Below, piece by piece: positions 1 through 5,232 of a stretch of 5,232 bases of DNA. The stretch is taken from assembly GCA_030595135.1 (NCBI GenBank), contig JAUVDU010000153.1:1-5232 (forward strand), written 5' to 3'. Origin of the DNA: Deltaproteobacteria bacterium (lineage in GTDB: Bacteria > Desulfobacterota > Anaeroferrophillalia > Anaeroferrophillales > Tharpellaceae). A program made the translations under genes and the position numbers. Every line of letters begins with the position of its first letter. The stretch's first letter is position 1. Under the pieces are notes generated by a model, which worked only from the letters and a program-made list of their open reading frames with translations, was not told where the DNA came from and ran no database searches.

Positions 1-832
1 CGAGACCAGCCTTAACACCCTCAACCATTACTTGAACCAGAGGGCGGCCGGCAACAGCCGCCATATCAAGATCATCCGAAAGAATCAGGCCGGAAAAACC
101 CAATTCAAGACGAGCAATTTCGTTTAAAAAAGGAGGTGAAAAGGGCACTGATCGTGAATCAATTGCCGGAAATTTAAGATGGGCCGCCATCATGATCTTG
201 ACGTCAGCGGCAATAGCCGCCGCAAAAGGTATCAGATGAGGGGTCAGTTCAGATCTTTCAAGGTGAGAAACCGGCAGCATTTTATGGCTGTCTTCAACCA
301 CCGTGCCGTGTCCGGGAAAATGTTTAACACAAGCCGCAATACCACTACTTTGCAACCCCTCGATATAAGCTTTAACCTGACCGGCAACAAATTTAGGCTC
401 AGCGCCAAAACAGCGATCACGGAGCACCCGACTTGATACTTGGAAAAGGTCGGCAACCGGAGCCAGATTGCAATTTATACCGATTTCAAGCAACGCTTGA
501 GCCAGCGCCTGAGCCGTAGTTCGAGTCTTCTCCAGATCGGCATCCGCGCCCAAAATTGCGGCCCCCGGAAAATCGGGAAAGCCCGCTTTAAGCCGGGTAA
601 CCGGCCCACCCTCTTGATCAATTGCCACAATCAACGGCAAGCCGCTGGCTTTAATTGAAATTTCCTGGAGTTCGGCAATCAGAGCCTTGGTTTTATGCGG
701 ATCAACACAATTCCGAGCAAAAAGAATAACCCCGCCCGGAGGATAGCACTGCCAAGCCGAGCGTTCAAATTCCGTCAACTCTTCTCCAACAACGCCGATC
801 ATCAGCAACTGGCTGATTTTTTCCTCAGACAA
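1..832 (-). CDS. nagZ: Beta-N-acetylglucosaminidase NagZ (GH3), 3' end outside window
   Basis: This glycoside hydrolase family 3 enzyme removes GlcNAc from GlcNAc-1,6-anhydroMurNAc(-peptides) in the cytoplasm during peptidoglycan recycling. I translated 277 residues before the window edge; family members are usually about 330-350, so most of the barrel is present. Visible motifs are the IDQEGG substrate loop (residues 71-76), NLAPVAD (122-128), the family signature KHFPGHG followed by DSH (170-183), whose D181/H183 pair supplies the general acid/base, and SDDLDM (252-257), in which D253 should be the nucleophile. The start is TTG at 832: a stop codon lies two codons upstream in frame, and AGGAG sits about 6 bases before the TTG. 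The next in-frame ATG is ten codons in and would cut into the first barrel strand. The start overlaps the ampD stop by 8 bases, implying translational coupling. No signal peptide is present, which fits a cytosolic enzyme. Identity is very secure; the C-terminus is not seen. Confidence 0.95.
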   Translation of the reverse strand, partial: MSEEKISQLLMIGVVGEELTEFERSAWQCYPPGGVILFARNCVDPHKTKALIAELQEISIKASGLPLIVAIDQEGGPVTRLKAGFPDFPGAAILGADADLEKTRTTAQALAQALLEIGINCNLAPVADLFQVSSRVLRDRCFGAEPKFVAGQVKAYIEGLQSSGIAACVKHFPGHGTVVEDSHKMLPVSHLERSELTPHLIPFAAAIAADVKIMMAAHLKFPAIDSRSVPFSPPFLNEIARLELGFSGLILSDDLDMAAVAGRPLVQVMVEGVKAGL

Positions 833-1352
833 GCTCTACTCCTACTCTACTCCAGTCAAAAAAAGGGCCGGGATCGCTTTTTCGTTGCGGAGCAACATGG
901 CAATGACCGACAATGCGATCACGGATTACATCTGGATGATTAATTTTTATTAGCTTTAAGAGTTCATTCAGCCGTTGATATTGAATTTCACTAAAATTAT
1001 TGAAATCATCACCTTCAAGTTCTATACCGAGAGAAAAATCATTACAATTATCACGCCCTCGAAAATGGCTGACTCCAGCATGCCAAGCCCGTTTTTCATC
1101 ATCCACAAAACGAATGACCCGCCCCTGACGTTCGATATAGTAGTGCGACGAAACCTTAAACCCAGCAATTCCGGGGAAATATGGGTCGACATCCGGATCA
1201 AGAGAGTTGGTAAAAAAATCGATCACCCGTCCCGTCCCGAATTTACCCGGCGGCAGGCTGATCGCATGAATGACCACCAGATCAATCCGCGTACCGAAAG
1301 GACGACTGTCATAATTGGGACTCGGAATGTCAATAATCGTCAAATTCGACAT
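825..1352 (-). CDS. ampD: 1,6-anhydro-N-acetylmuramyl-L-alanine amidase AmpD
   Basis: This cytosolic zinc amidase (Amidase_2/PGRP fold) cleaves the stem peptide from anhydroMurNAc-peptides imported during cell-wall turnover. Where an AmpR/AmpC system exists, its loss induces beta-lactamase. The 175-residue product is close to the 183-187 residues of enterobacterial AmpD. It opens with the family's SPNYDSRP and VVIHAISLPPGKFG stretches. Zinc ligands by alignment from memory are H29, H150 (in GHCHVAP) and D160 (in SDPGP); K158 and E111 (IELEG) match the conserved catalytic positions. SSHYYIERQG (68-77) and WHAG (90-93) are also typical. No signal peptide is visible, which separates it from periplasmic AmiD. 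I chose ATG at 1352, which overlaps the nth stop as TGATG. A longer TTG start at 1385 would add 11 residues that resemble no AmpD. There is no clear Shine-Dalgarno, so initiation probably depends on coupling to nth. It is followed by nagZ, the next enzyme acting on the same substrates. Confidence 0.95.
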   Translation of the reverse strand: MSNLTIIDIPSPNYDSRPFGTRIDLVVIHAISLPPGKFGTGRVIDFFTNSLDPDVDPYFPGIAGFKVSSHYYIERQGRVIRFVDDEKRAWHAGVSHFRGRDNCNDFSLGIELEGDDFNNFSEIQYQRLNELLKLIKINHPDVIRDRIVGHCHVAPQRKSDPGPFFDWSRVGVELV

Positions 1353-2020
1353 CAGGAAAGAACTTTTTCGTGCCCCGCAGGACAAAGATTAATAACCGGA
1401 CAAGTTTCACAGCCCGGACGCCGGGCCGGGCAAAGATTGCGTCCATGATAGATTAACAGAAGTGAAAAAAGATTCCAGGCATTTTCCGGTACCACTTTCA
1501 TTAACTGTTGTTCAATTTTGACCGGATCTTCACTTTTAGTCAAACCCAGCAAGCGGCTTAAACGCTTGACATGAGTATCAACCACGACCCCCTGCAAACC
1601 ATAGATTTCGCCCAAAACAACATTGGCGGTCTTTCGACCAACCCCGGGCAATTTAACCAGCTCAGACAAAGATGGCGGAATTCGTCCGCCATGCCGACTC
1701 AACAGCAACTGACAACAAAGTTGAATATTTTTCGCCTTATGACGAAAAAAACCGGTGCTCCTGATAGCCTCTTCAAGTTCAGACCGCGGCGCTTGAGCAA
1801 AAGCCCGGGTATCGGGATAGAGGGCAAAAAGTGCAGGAGTGACCAGGTTAACTCGAACATCGGTGCACTGAGCAGACAAAATCACCGCTACCAACAGCTC
1901 CAGATGACTATGATAGATAAGCCCGCAACCGGCTTGAGGATAAAGGCGCGACAAATTCAAGATCACATCTTGCGTGCGCTGACGACGTTCTTTCAGGGTT
2001 TCACGTTTTGCTTTTGCCAT
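1352..2020 (-). CDS. nth: Endonuclease III (DNA glycosylase/AP lyase)
   Basis: This base-excision repair enzyme removes oxidised pyrimidines and nicks the abasic site by beta-elimination. The 222-residue product matches the usual length of about 211-220. Conserved elements in order are LSAQCTD (48-54), the helix-hairpin-helix LPGVGRKTANVVL (124-136) with catalytic lysine K130, VVDTHVKRLSRLLGL (146-160) with catalytic D148, and a C-terminal [4Fe-4S] loop with spacing C-x6-C-x2-C-x5-C (C197, C204, C207, C213). All key residues are intact, so the gene should be functional. The start is ATG at 2020, whose A is shared with the TAA stop of the upstream regulator fragment (TAATG). An AAGGA lies at 2036-2032, about 11 bases upstream, which is longer than ideal spacing. 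The stop shares one base with the ampD start. I see no promoter directly upstream, so it is probably transcribed from the degraded two-component locus or from a site inside it. Confidence 0.97.
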   Translation of the reverse strand: MAKAKRETLKERRQRTQDVILNLSRLYPQAGCGLIYHSHLELLVAVILSAQCTDVRVNLVTPALFALYPDTRAFAQAPRSELEEAIRSTGFFRHKAKNIQLCCQLLLSRHGGRIPPSLSELVKLPGVGRKTANVVLGEIYGLQGVVVDTHVKRLSRLLGLTKSEDPVKIEQQLMKVVPENAWNLFSLLLIYHGRNLCPARRPGCETCPVINLCPAGHEKVLS

Positions 2021-2310
2021 TAAGCATCTTTTCCTTCAATTTCCTGCAGAAACTCCCCGTAATGCTCTTCCATACATTCCGGGCACATGCCGTGGCTGAA
2101 CACAGCCTCAGAATGCTCGGAAATATATCGTTCAACCTGCTGCCAATACCCTTTATCGTCACGAATTTTCTTGCAAAATGAACAGATAGGCAAGAAGCCT
2201 GAAAGTTTTCTCACCTCGGCCAAGGCCTCTTCCAGTTCCCGCTTCTGTCTCCTCAAGGCAACATGTGTGTTTACCCGAGCCAACACCTCCGCTTTCCGAA
2301 ACGGCTTAGT
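2020..2310 (-). pseudogene. Response-regulator remnant: end of receiver domain plus Cys-rich tail
   Basis: The recognisable protein starts at TKPFRKAEVLARVNTHVALRRQ, which is the last beta-strand and final helix of a CheY-like receiver; the T-K-P motif holds the conserved lysine. A charged helix (KRELEEALAEVRKL) follows, then a Cys-rich tail with C-x2-C in PICSFCKKIRDDKGYW and C-x2-C in HGMCPECMEEHY. I recognise this tail from the C-termini of many Desulfobacterota receiver and PAS proteins; it probably binds a metal, but its role is not established. The first four-fifths of the receiver, including the phospho-acceptor Asp, is missing. The frame stays open up to a TTG at 2382, but those extra residues are an out-of-frame reading of the hybrid-kinase linker, so that start is not credible as the ancestral one. 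The stop overlaps the nth start (TAATG). It is a broken gene, though about 95 codons of tail could still be made if translation enters the frame. Confidence 0.8.
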
Positions 2311-2473
2311 ATTTACCTGATTCCAACAATACAATTTCCGTAGCTTGGGCTGCGACAGCAACAATATCACCAGTTTGAACAAGATTTTCCAGAATGCTCA
2401 AAATAGCGGGCGGAGGAGCTATTACCTCAGATTCATCGATAAACTCAGGGATATCGTCACTATATTGCAGTTC
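2306..2473 (-). pseudogene. Out-of-frame remnant of a hybrid histidine kinase C-terminal linker
   Basis: In the frame that opens after a TAA at 2476-2474, I translated a peptide beginning ELQYSDDIPEF and continuing through IAPPPAILSILENLVQTGDI to LLESGKY and a TAA at 2308-2306. From memory this matches the short helical segment found after the last receiver of many deltaproteobacterial hybrid kinases, typically 'APPPEEL..LYELA..GDI..I...A..LE'. The segment has no start codon, is in a different frame from the kinase fragment upstream and from the receiver fragment downstream, and is cut after LLESGKY where the family continues with a PFA.. helix. It is therefore a relic between two deletion scars. 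The homology is remembered, not searched, but the PPP plus GDI pattern in the expected position is persuasive. Confidence 0.65.
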
Positions 2474-3575
2474 TTATTCTGATGACATTGACAACCTCCT
2501 GAAAAAATTCAGGCAGACGGAACTTAGTAGTCACCAACTCCATCTTGCGAGCCTCGATTTTTGAAAGATCAAGAATATCGTTGATCAGCATCAGCAGGTG
2601 TTCACCAGATTGATGCATAGTCTCAATAGCACTCTGCTGATTAGAGGTCAAAGATAAATCTCCGGCCAAAATCTGGATATAGCCGAGGATAGCATTAAGC
2701 GGGGTACGCAACTCATGACTCATATTGGAAAGAAAAACTGATTTGGCCTGGTTGGCGGATTCCGCCGCATCCTTGGCTTCCCGCAACTCATCCGAGAGCT
2801 GCATAGTCTTGGTAATATCTACCAGATAGCCCTGGTAATGCATGATTTCACCACTGCTGTCGTAGATAATCGTAGTATAATCCTGCACCCATACCACCTT
2901 TCTCTCTCTGCTGACAAGTCGGTACGGTTTATGAGTGAATGAGAGCTCTTTTCTCTGCCCGGCAAGGGTCACATCATTTAAGACCATTTCTGAATCATCC
3001 GGATGGATCAAATCGGCATAGAGCACCGAACCATCCAGAAACTCACGACTGGTGTAACCAAGAATATTTTCCACATTTCCGGATACGCGCTCAACCGGTA
3101 AATTTTCCCGGTTGAGCCGGATAAAGGTCATAACCGGCCCGCTCATAAACATCTCACGATCCCGTTTGAGTGCCAGTTCAACTTTGTGTTTTTCCGTAAT
3201 ATCCTGAACCGTCTCGAGCGAGTATAACGGCTCACCATGAGCATCGTACTTGGTTGAACAGATCTCACGAACCCATTTTTCGGTACTGTTTATTAAAACT
3301 ATCCGGTGCTCGATATCATATTTTGTTCTATTTTCTACAGACTCCGCATAGGCATTGTTAACAAACTCCCGATCATCAGGATAAGTGATCTTCAGCAACA
3401 AACCCGGTTCAGCAATAAATTCGGCTTGGCTATAGCCGGTAATTCGCTCACACGATGGAGAGATATACTCATAACTGCCGTCCGGCAAAAGCCAGGCTTC
3501 CCAATCATTAGAAAATTCGGCCATAATCCGGAATTTCTCTTCACTCAAGAACAATTGAGCTTCAACCTCGCCCAT
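2460..3575 (-). pseudogene. PAS-PAS-HisKA histidine kinase truncated before the ATPase domain
   Basis: The 371-residue product carries PAS1 (about 12-129, with YISPSCERITGY and the PAC end LETVQDITEKH), PAS2 (about 140-255, with VSGNVENILGY, HPDD and YLVDITK), a coiled-coil linker (about 258-280), and a full HisKA domain with the H-box SHELRTPLNA (phospho-acceptor H287) and the second helix ending INDILDLSKIEARKME. Intact relatives continue after VVNVIRIR with a HATPase domain (N, G1, F and G2 boxes). Here the protein ends six bases later in TAI and a TAG stop, with no ATPase sequence downstream in any frame. It cannot autophosphorylate unaided. No signal peptide or membrane helix is visible. 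ATG 3575 has only a weak GGGA before it. The frame stays open for about 19 codons upstream without a start and reads like PAS-linker sequence (SLREN), so the N-terminus may be lost too. It is probably a pseudogene; a truncated dimerising protein is the alternative. Confidence 0.8.
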
Positions 3576-3642
3576 GTTTTCCCGTAACGAAAAGAGGGTT
3601 TCATAACAGCTCTCTAGGCAGTTGGTTTGCGGTCACGTACAA

Positions 3643-3648
3643 GTTATA
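3643..3648 (-). promoter_or_regulatory. Possible -10 element for the leftward kinase transcript
   Basis: Read leftward, TATAAC matches five of six bases of a sigma-70 -10 box about 68 bases before ATG 3575, in an AT-rich stretch. No good -35 box lies at 16-18 bases; the best nearby sequence, TTAAAG, has a 15-base spacer. It would be the only obvious promoter candidate for the leftward unit upstream of the kinase. It is weak, and AT-rich sequence gives many chance matches. Confidence 0.25.
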
Positions 3649-3724
3649 AGGTTAATTTAAACACTTTAACTTTTTTCCTTACCCTTTGCAAGTATAATCC
3701 ATTAAAATATCCCACTTAGAACTA

Positions 3725-3753
3725 TTTACTTTGTCGTTTTAATAGATTATAAA
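3725..3753 (+). promoter_or_regulatory. Candidate sigma-70 promoter for the metallophosphoesterase
   Basis: TTTACT (3725-3730) and TATAAA (3748-3753) are separated by exactly 17 bases. They match the -35 consensus in four of six bases and the -10 consensus in five of six. Transcription would start near 3760, giving a leader of about 40 bases before ATG 3799. A TATAAT at 3693-3698 is the other candidate, but it has no suitable -35 partner. Confidence 0.45.
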
Positions 3754-3798
3754 TAAATCACTCAACATCAACCTTTTCTCGTAAAATTTGATCTCACT

Positions 3799-4257
3799 AT
3801 GAATGAATACACAATCGGCCTCATCTCTGATACACACGGATTACTGCGCCAGAATGCTTTTGCTTTCCTTAAAGGATCTGACACCATCATCCATGCCGGA
3901 GACGTCTGCGATGACAACATTATCACCCAACTTTCCACTATCGCTCCGGTTTATGCCGTCCGTGGCAATATGGATGGCAAAGCCACATATCCGAAAAACG
4001 ACCTACAGACAATCAGAGGGCGCACTTTTTACATCCTTCACGACATTGAGAGATTAGACCTTGATCTCAAGGCTGCCGGCGTTGAGATTGTGGTCTTTGG
4101 CCACACCCATCAGCCGGAGAATTTTCAGCGTAACGGTATCCTCTTTATCAATCCCGGCAGTGCCGGCCCGAGACGCATAGGTCGGCCTATATCATTAGCC
4201 AAACTCCATTTTAAAAATGACCGCTTGATCCCGGAGTTTATTGAACTCTCTTTCTGA
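3799..4257 (+). CDS. YfcE/MJ0936-type metallophosphoesterase (phosphodiesterase)
   Basis: This is a small calcineurin-like metallo-dependent phosphatase of the family that includes E. coli YfcE and archaeal MJ0936, in which dinuclear Mn/Ni-type sites hydrolyse phosphodiesters in vitro; the natural substrate is generally unknown. The 152-residue length is typical. The metal-binding motifs are complete and ordered: ISDTHG (D11, H13), HAGD (D35), RGNMD (N57, with D59), LHD (H81) and GHTHQPE (H102, H104), followed by the conserved FINPGSAGPRR segment. There is no signal peptide, so it should be cytosolic. ATG 3799 is chosen because the beta-strand leading to ISDTH begins right after it. No clear Shine-Dalgarno precedes it. 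It stands alone, divergent from the kinase locus and 413 bases before the next gene, so context does not suggest a pathway. The family call is secure; the substrate is not known. Confidence 0.93.
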   Translation: MNEYTIGLISDTHGLLRQNAFAFLKGSDTIIHAGDVCDDNIITQLSTIAPVYAVRGNMDGKATYPKNDLQTIRGRTFYILHDIERLDLDLKAAGVEIVVFGHTHQPENFQRNGILFINPGSAGPRRIGRPISLAKLHFKNDRLIPEFIELSF

Positions 4258-4294
4258 TTCTCTTCGTCCTGCCACGGAAGTCTGTTTCTCTCTA

Positions 4295-4318
4295 CATGCC
4301 ACTTTAATTTTTGGCATG
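4295..4318 (+). terminator. Hairpin downstream of the metallophosphoesterase, possible terminator
   Basis: CATGCCA (4295-4301) and TGGCATG (4312-4318) form a perfect 7-bp stem with a 10-base T-rich loop, 38 bases after the stop codon. The position suits a transcript end. However, no run of T follows the stem, so this is not a standard intrinsic terminator; it could instead stabilise the 3' end or be a protein-binding dyad. Confidence 0.35.
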
Positions 4319-4361
4319 CATGATACTGGTGATTCTTTATATCCACATAACAAATATTGTT

Positions 4362-4382
4362 GTTGACATTTCAGTTGTCGAC
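4362..4382. promoter_or_regulatory. Inverted repeat over the -35 box, possible operator
   Basis: GTTGACA (4362-4368) and TGTCGAC (4376-4382) form a 7-bp dyad with one mismatch (a G-T pair in RNA) around a 7-base centre. It covers the candidate -35 box, where a bound repressor would block polymerase. The half-site GTCGACA recurs at 4610-4616. The regulator is not identifiable here; TRAP operons are often controlled by a neighbouring GntR, LysR or two-component regulator, so this assignment is speculative. Confidence 0.3.
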
Positions 4383-4395
4383 CACTATTTATAAT
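4363..4395 (+). promoter_or_regulatory. Candidate promoter of the TAXI transporter gene
   Basis: A perfect TTGACA (4363-4368) is followed by the overlapping -10-like run TATTTATAAT (4386-4395). With a 17-base spacer the -10 is TATTTA (three of six matches). The perfect TATAAT at 4390-4395 needs a 21-base spacer, which is long. This is the best sigma-70-like sequence between the phosphoesterase and the transporter gene. The spacing conflict keeps confidence modest. Confidence 0.45.
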
Positions 4396-4655
4396 TTATA
4401 CATCATTTTATTTACGGCAAAAATCACCAAAAAAAAGTTTCAATTAAGACGCCGAAAAATGTATCTTATCAAATATCTACATCAATTTACAGCAAAGTAA
4501 ACTCCTGTCAATATACCACCTCATTAAACAATGAGATATTTCGTTGTTTTTAACTTCTTGTGATGCTTTACCTAAAGTAGCGGCGCTTTCTTTAAACATA
4601 GAGATTACGGTCGACAGGCAACATGTAAGTATCTTGTAACTATTCCAACCAAGCT

Positions 4656-4663
4656 TAAGGAGG
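4656..4663 (+). promoter_or_regulatory. Strong Shine-Dalgarno of the TAXI gene
   Basis: TAAGGAGG lies 7 bases before ATG 4671, close to the ideal anti-SD complement and spacing. It fixes the start codon and predicts high translation, in contrast with the weak or absent sites of the other genes in this window. Confidence 0.9.
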
Positions 4664-4670
4664 AACAATT

Positions 4671-5232
4671 ATGAAGTCCAGATGGTATGCAGTGGTAATT
4701 ACGACGTGTATTTTGGCTCTGGCCTTGGTCAGCCCAGCCATGGCAAAAAAGATTTACAAGTTTGGCGGTGGCCCGGCTGGTGGTACTTTTCAGTTTATGG
4801 CCGGCGGCATCAGCACGTATTCTCCGGTCAAAGCAATCACAGAGTTCAAGGTTCTGGCCGGAGCTTCTGCTGGTTCAGTGGAAAATCTGCGTTCGGTTAA
4901 TTCCGGCAAATATGCCATGGGTGTGGTCTATTCCGGTCACGTCTATATGGGACTTAACGGGATGATGAAGAACGATCCCAAAAAATATGAAGATGTTCTC
5001 GGAGTAGCCTACTTCTATGGAGCTCCGGCCCAATTGATTGTCAGAGCTGGTTCCGGTATTAAGAGCTGCAAAGATCTGGTGGGCAAAAAAGTCGGCGTCG
5101 GCAATGCCGGATCCGGGGCTTTTGCTAATTGCGAAATGTTTTTTTCGGCCCTGGGAATCTGGGATAAGGTCGAGCGCAATGCCATGGGCTACAACGATGC
5201 GGCTACCGCCTTCGGTAACAACCAACTTGACG
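4671..5232 (+). CDS. TAXI-family TRAP transporter solute-binding protein, 3' end outside window
   Basis: This is the periplasmic substrate-binding subunit of a TRAP transporter of the TAXI type, which passes organic acids or similar anions to a fused membrane permease driven by an ion gradient. I translated 187 residues; the family is usually about 320. Residues 1-25 are a clear Sec signal: KSRWY, a hydrophobic core, then SPAMA with cleavage expected before KKIYKFGGGP. The mature part shows the TAXI pattern: a Gly-rich first loop (GGGPAGGTFQ, 31-40), then ASAGSVENLRSVNSGKYAMGVVYSG, where other members have a GGSxxNL..i..G..dlg motif, and LVGKKVGVGNAGSGAFANCEM, equivalent to 'GKrVsvG.pGSGT...a'. 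YNDAATAFGNNQLD near the edge matches the domain-crossing segment. A strong Shine-Dalgarno at 4656-4663 sets the start. The membrane component would be expected just downstream, outside the window. The ligand cannot be predicted. The family call is firm. Confidence 0.9.
   Translation, partial: MKSRWYAVVITTCILALALVSPAMAKKIYKFGGGPAGGTFQFMAGGISTYSPVKAITEFKVLAGASAGSVENLRSVNSGKYAMGVVYSGHVYMGLNGMMKNDPKKYEDVLGVAYFYGAPAQLIVRAGSGIKSCKDLVGKKVGVGNAGSGAFANCEMFFSALGIWDKVERNAMGYNDAATAFGNNQLD

Larger units (their letters stand above)
4258..4670. other. 413-base AT-rich intergenic region, no gene seen
   Basis: I see no credible coding sequence here on either strand; short open frames lack recognisable protein features or a ribosome site. 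The region holds the hairpin at 4295-4318, the candidate promoter and dyad at 4362-4395, a small hairpin CTCATT-AAAC-AATGAG (4520-4535), an 8-bp inverted repeat AAATATCT/AGATATTT (4471-4478 and 4534-4541), and the ribosome site at 4656-4663. If transcription starts near 4400, the following gene has a leader of about 270 bases, long enough for a cis-acting element. I could not match it to any known riboswitch. Confidence 0.6.

Noticed and set aside
1353..1385. Upstream TTG start for ampD at 1385
   Set aside because: It adds 11 residues unlike AmpD, has no ribosome site, and would lie deep inside nth; ATG 1352 gives the normal coupled overlap.
179..2023. Several open frames on the + strand across 179-436, 440-658, 695-943, 975-1448 and 1571-2023
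   Set aside because: They lie antisense to nagZ, ampD and nth, show no recognisable protein pattern, and are explained by the codon structure of the genes on the other strand.
2311..2382. TTG at 2382 as the true start of the regulator tail
   Set aside because: The residues it adds are an out-of-frame reading of the hybrid-kinase linker, so it does not represent an authentic N-terminus.
4312..4330. TGGCATGCATGATACTGG as a sigma-54 promoter
   Set aside because: The -24 GG is present, but the required GC at the correct -12 spacing is absent; the TGGCATG is better explained as a hairpin arm.
4437..4450. GTTTCAATTAAGAC resembling part of a CRISPR repeat
   Set aside because: It occurs once, with no second copy at spacer distance and no cas gene in view.
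4477..4668. 63-codon leftward open frame in the intergenic region
   Set aside because: It would begin with TTG, has no ribosome site or recognisable features, and runs antisense to the leader of the TAXI gene.
4875..5225. 116-codon leftward open frame opposite the TAXI gene
   Set aside because: It is antisense to a clearly coding, conserved protein sequence and shows no protein family pattern.

Overview
The window looks like chromosomal DNA from a Gram-negative bacterium, most likely a Desulfobacterota (deltaproteobacterial) lineage. Three things point there: cytosolic peptidoglycan-recycling genes (ampD, nagZ), a PAS-rich histidine kinase paired with a receiver carrying a Cys-rich 'LPICSFCKKIRDDKGYW' tail (a pairing I associate with that phylum), and a TRAP-TAXI binding protein with a Sec signal. 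This assignment is inference from gene content. No rRNA or taxonomic marker is present.

Positions 1-3575 are read leftward. In transcription order they hold a two-PAS histidine kinase that stops just after its HisKA domain, a frame-shifted remnant of a hybrid-kinase linker, the tail of a response regulator, then nth (endonuclease III), ampD (anhydro-muramyl-peptide amidase) and nagZ (beta-N-acetylglucosaminidase, running off the left edge). The last four reading frames are tightly coupled: TAATG at the regulator-tail/nth junction, TGATG at nth/ampD, and an 8-base overlap at ampD/nagZ where nagZ starts with TTG. AmpD and NagZ act on the same imported cell-wall turnover products, so their pairing makes functional sense. 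Nth is an unrelated DNA-repair enzyme that shares the transcript.

The two-component locus is decayed. The kinase has lost its HATPase domain and whatever receiver followed. A C-terminal linker survives out of frame, and the response regulator has lost nearly all of its receiver domain. Two internal deletions of an ancestral hybrid kinase plus response regulator explain the layout.

Positions 3576-3798 are an AT-rich divergent intergenic region. It is followed on the + strand by an intact YfcE/MJ0936-type metallophosphoesterase (3799-4257). A 413-base AT-rich gap (4258-4670) contains a hairpin, a candidate promoter with a dyad over its -35 box, and a strong Shine-Dalgarno. It leads into a TAXI-family TRAP transporter solute-binding protein that runs off the right edge.

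I found no tRNA, rRNA, CRISPR array, insertion sequence or phage gene. No wholly new system is evident. The most unusual item is the eroded kinase/regulator locus, whose last fragment is still translationally linked to the repair and recycling operon.
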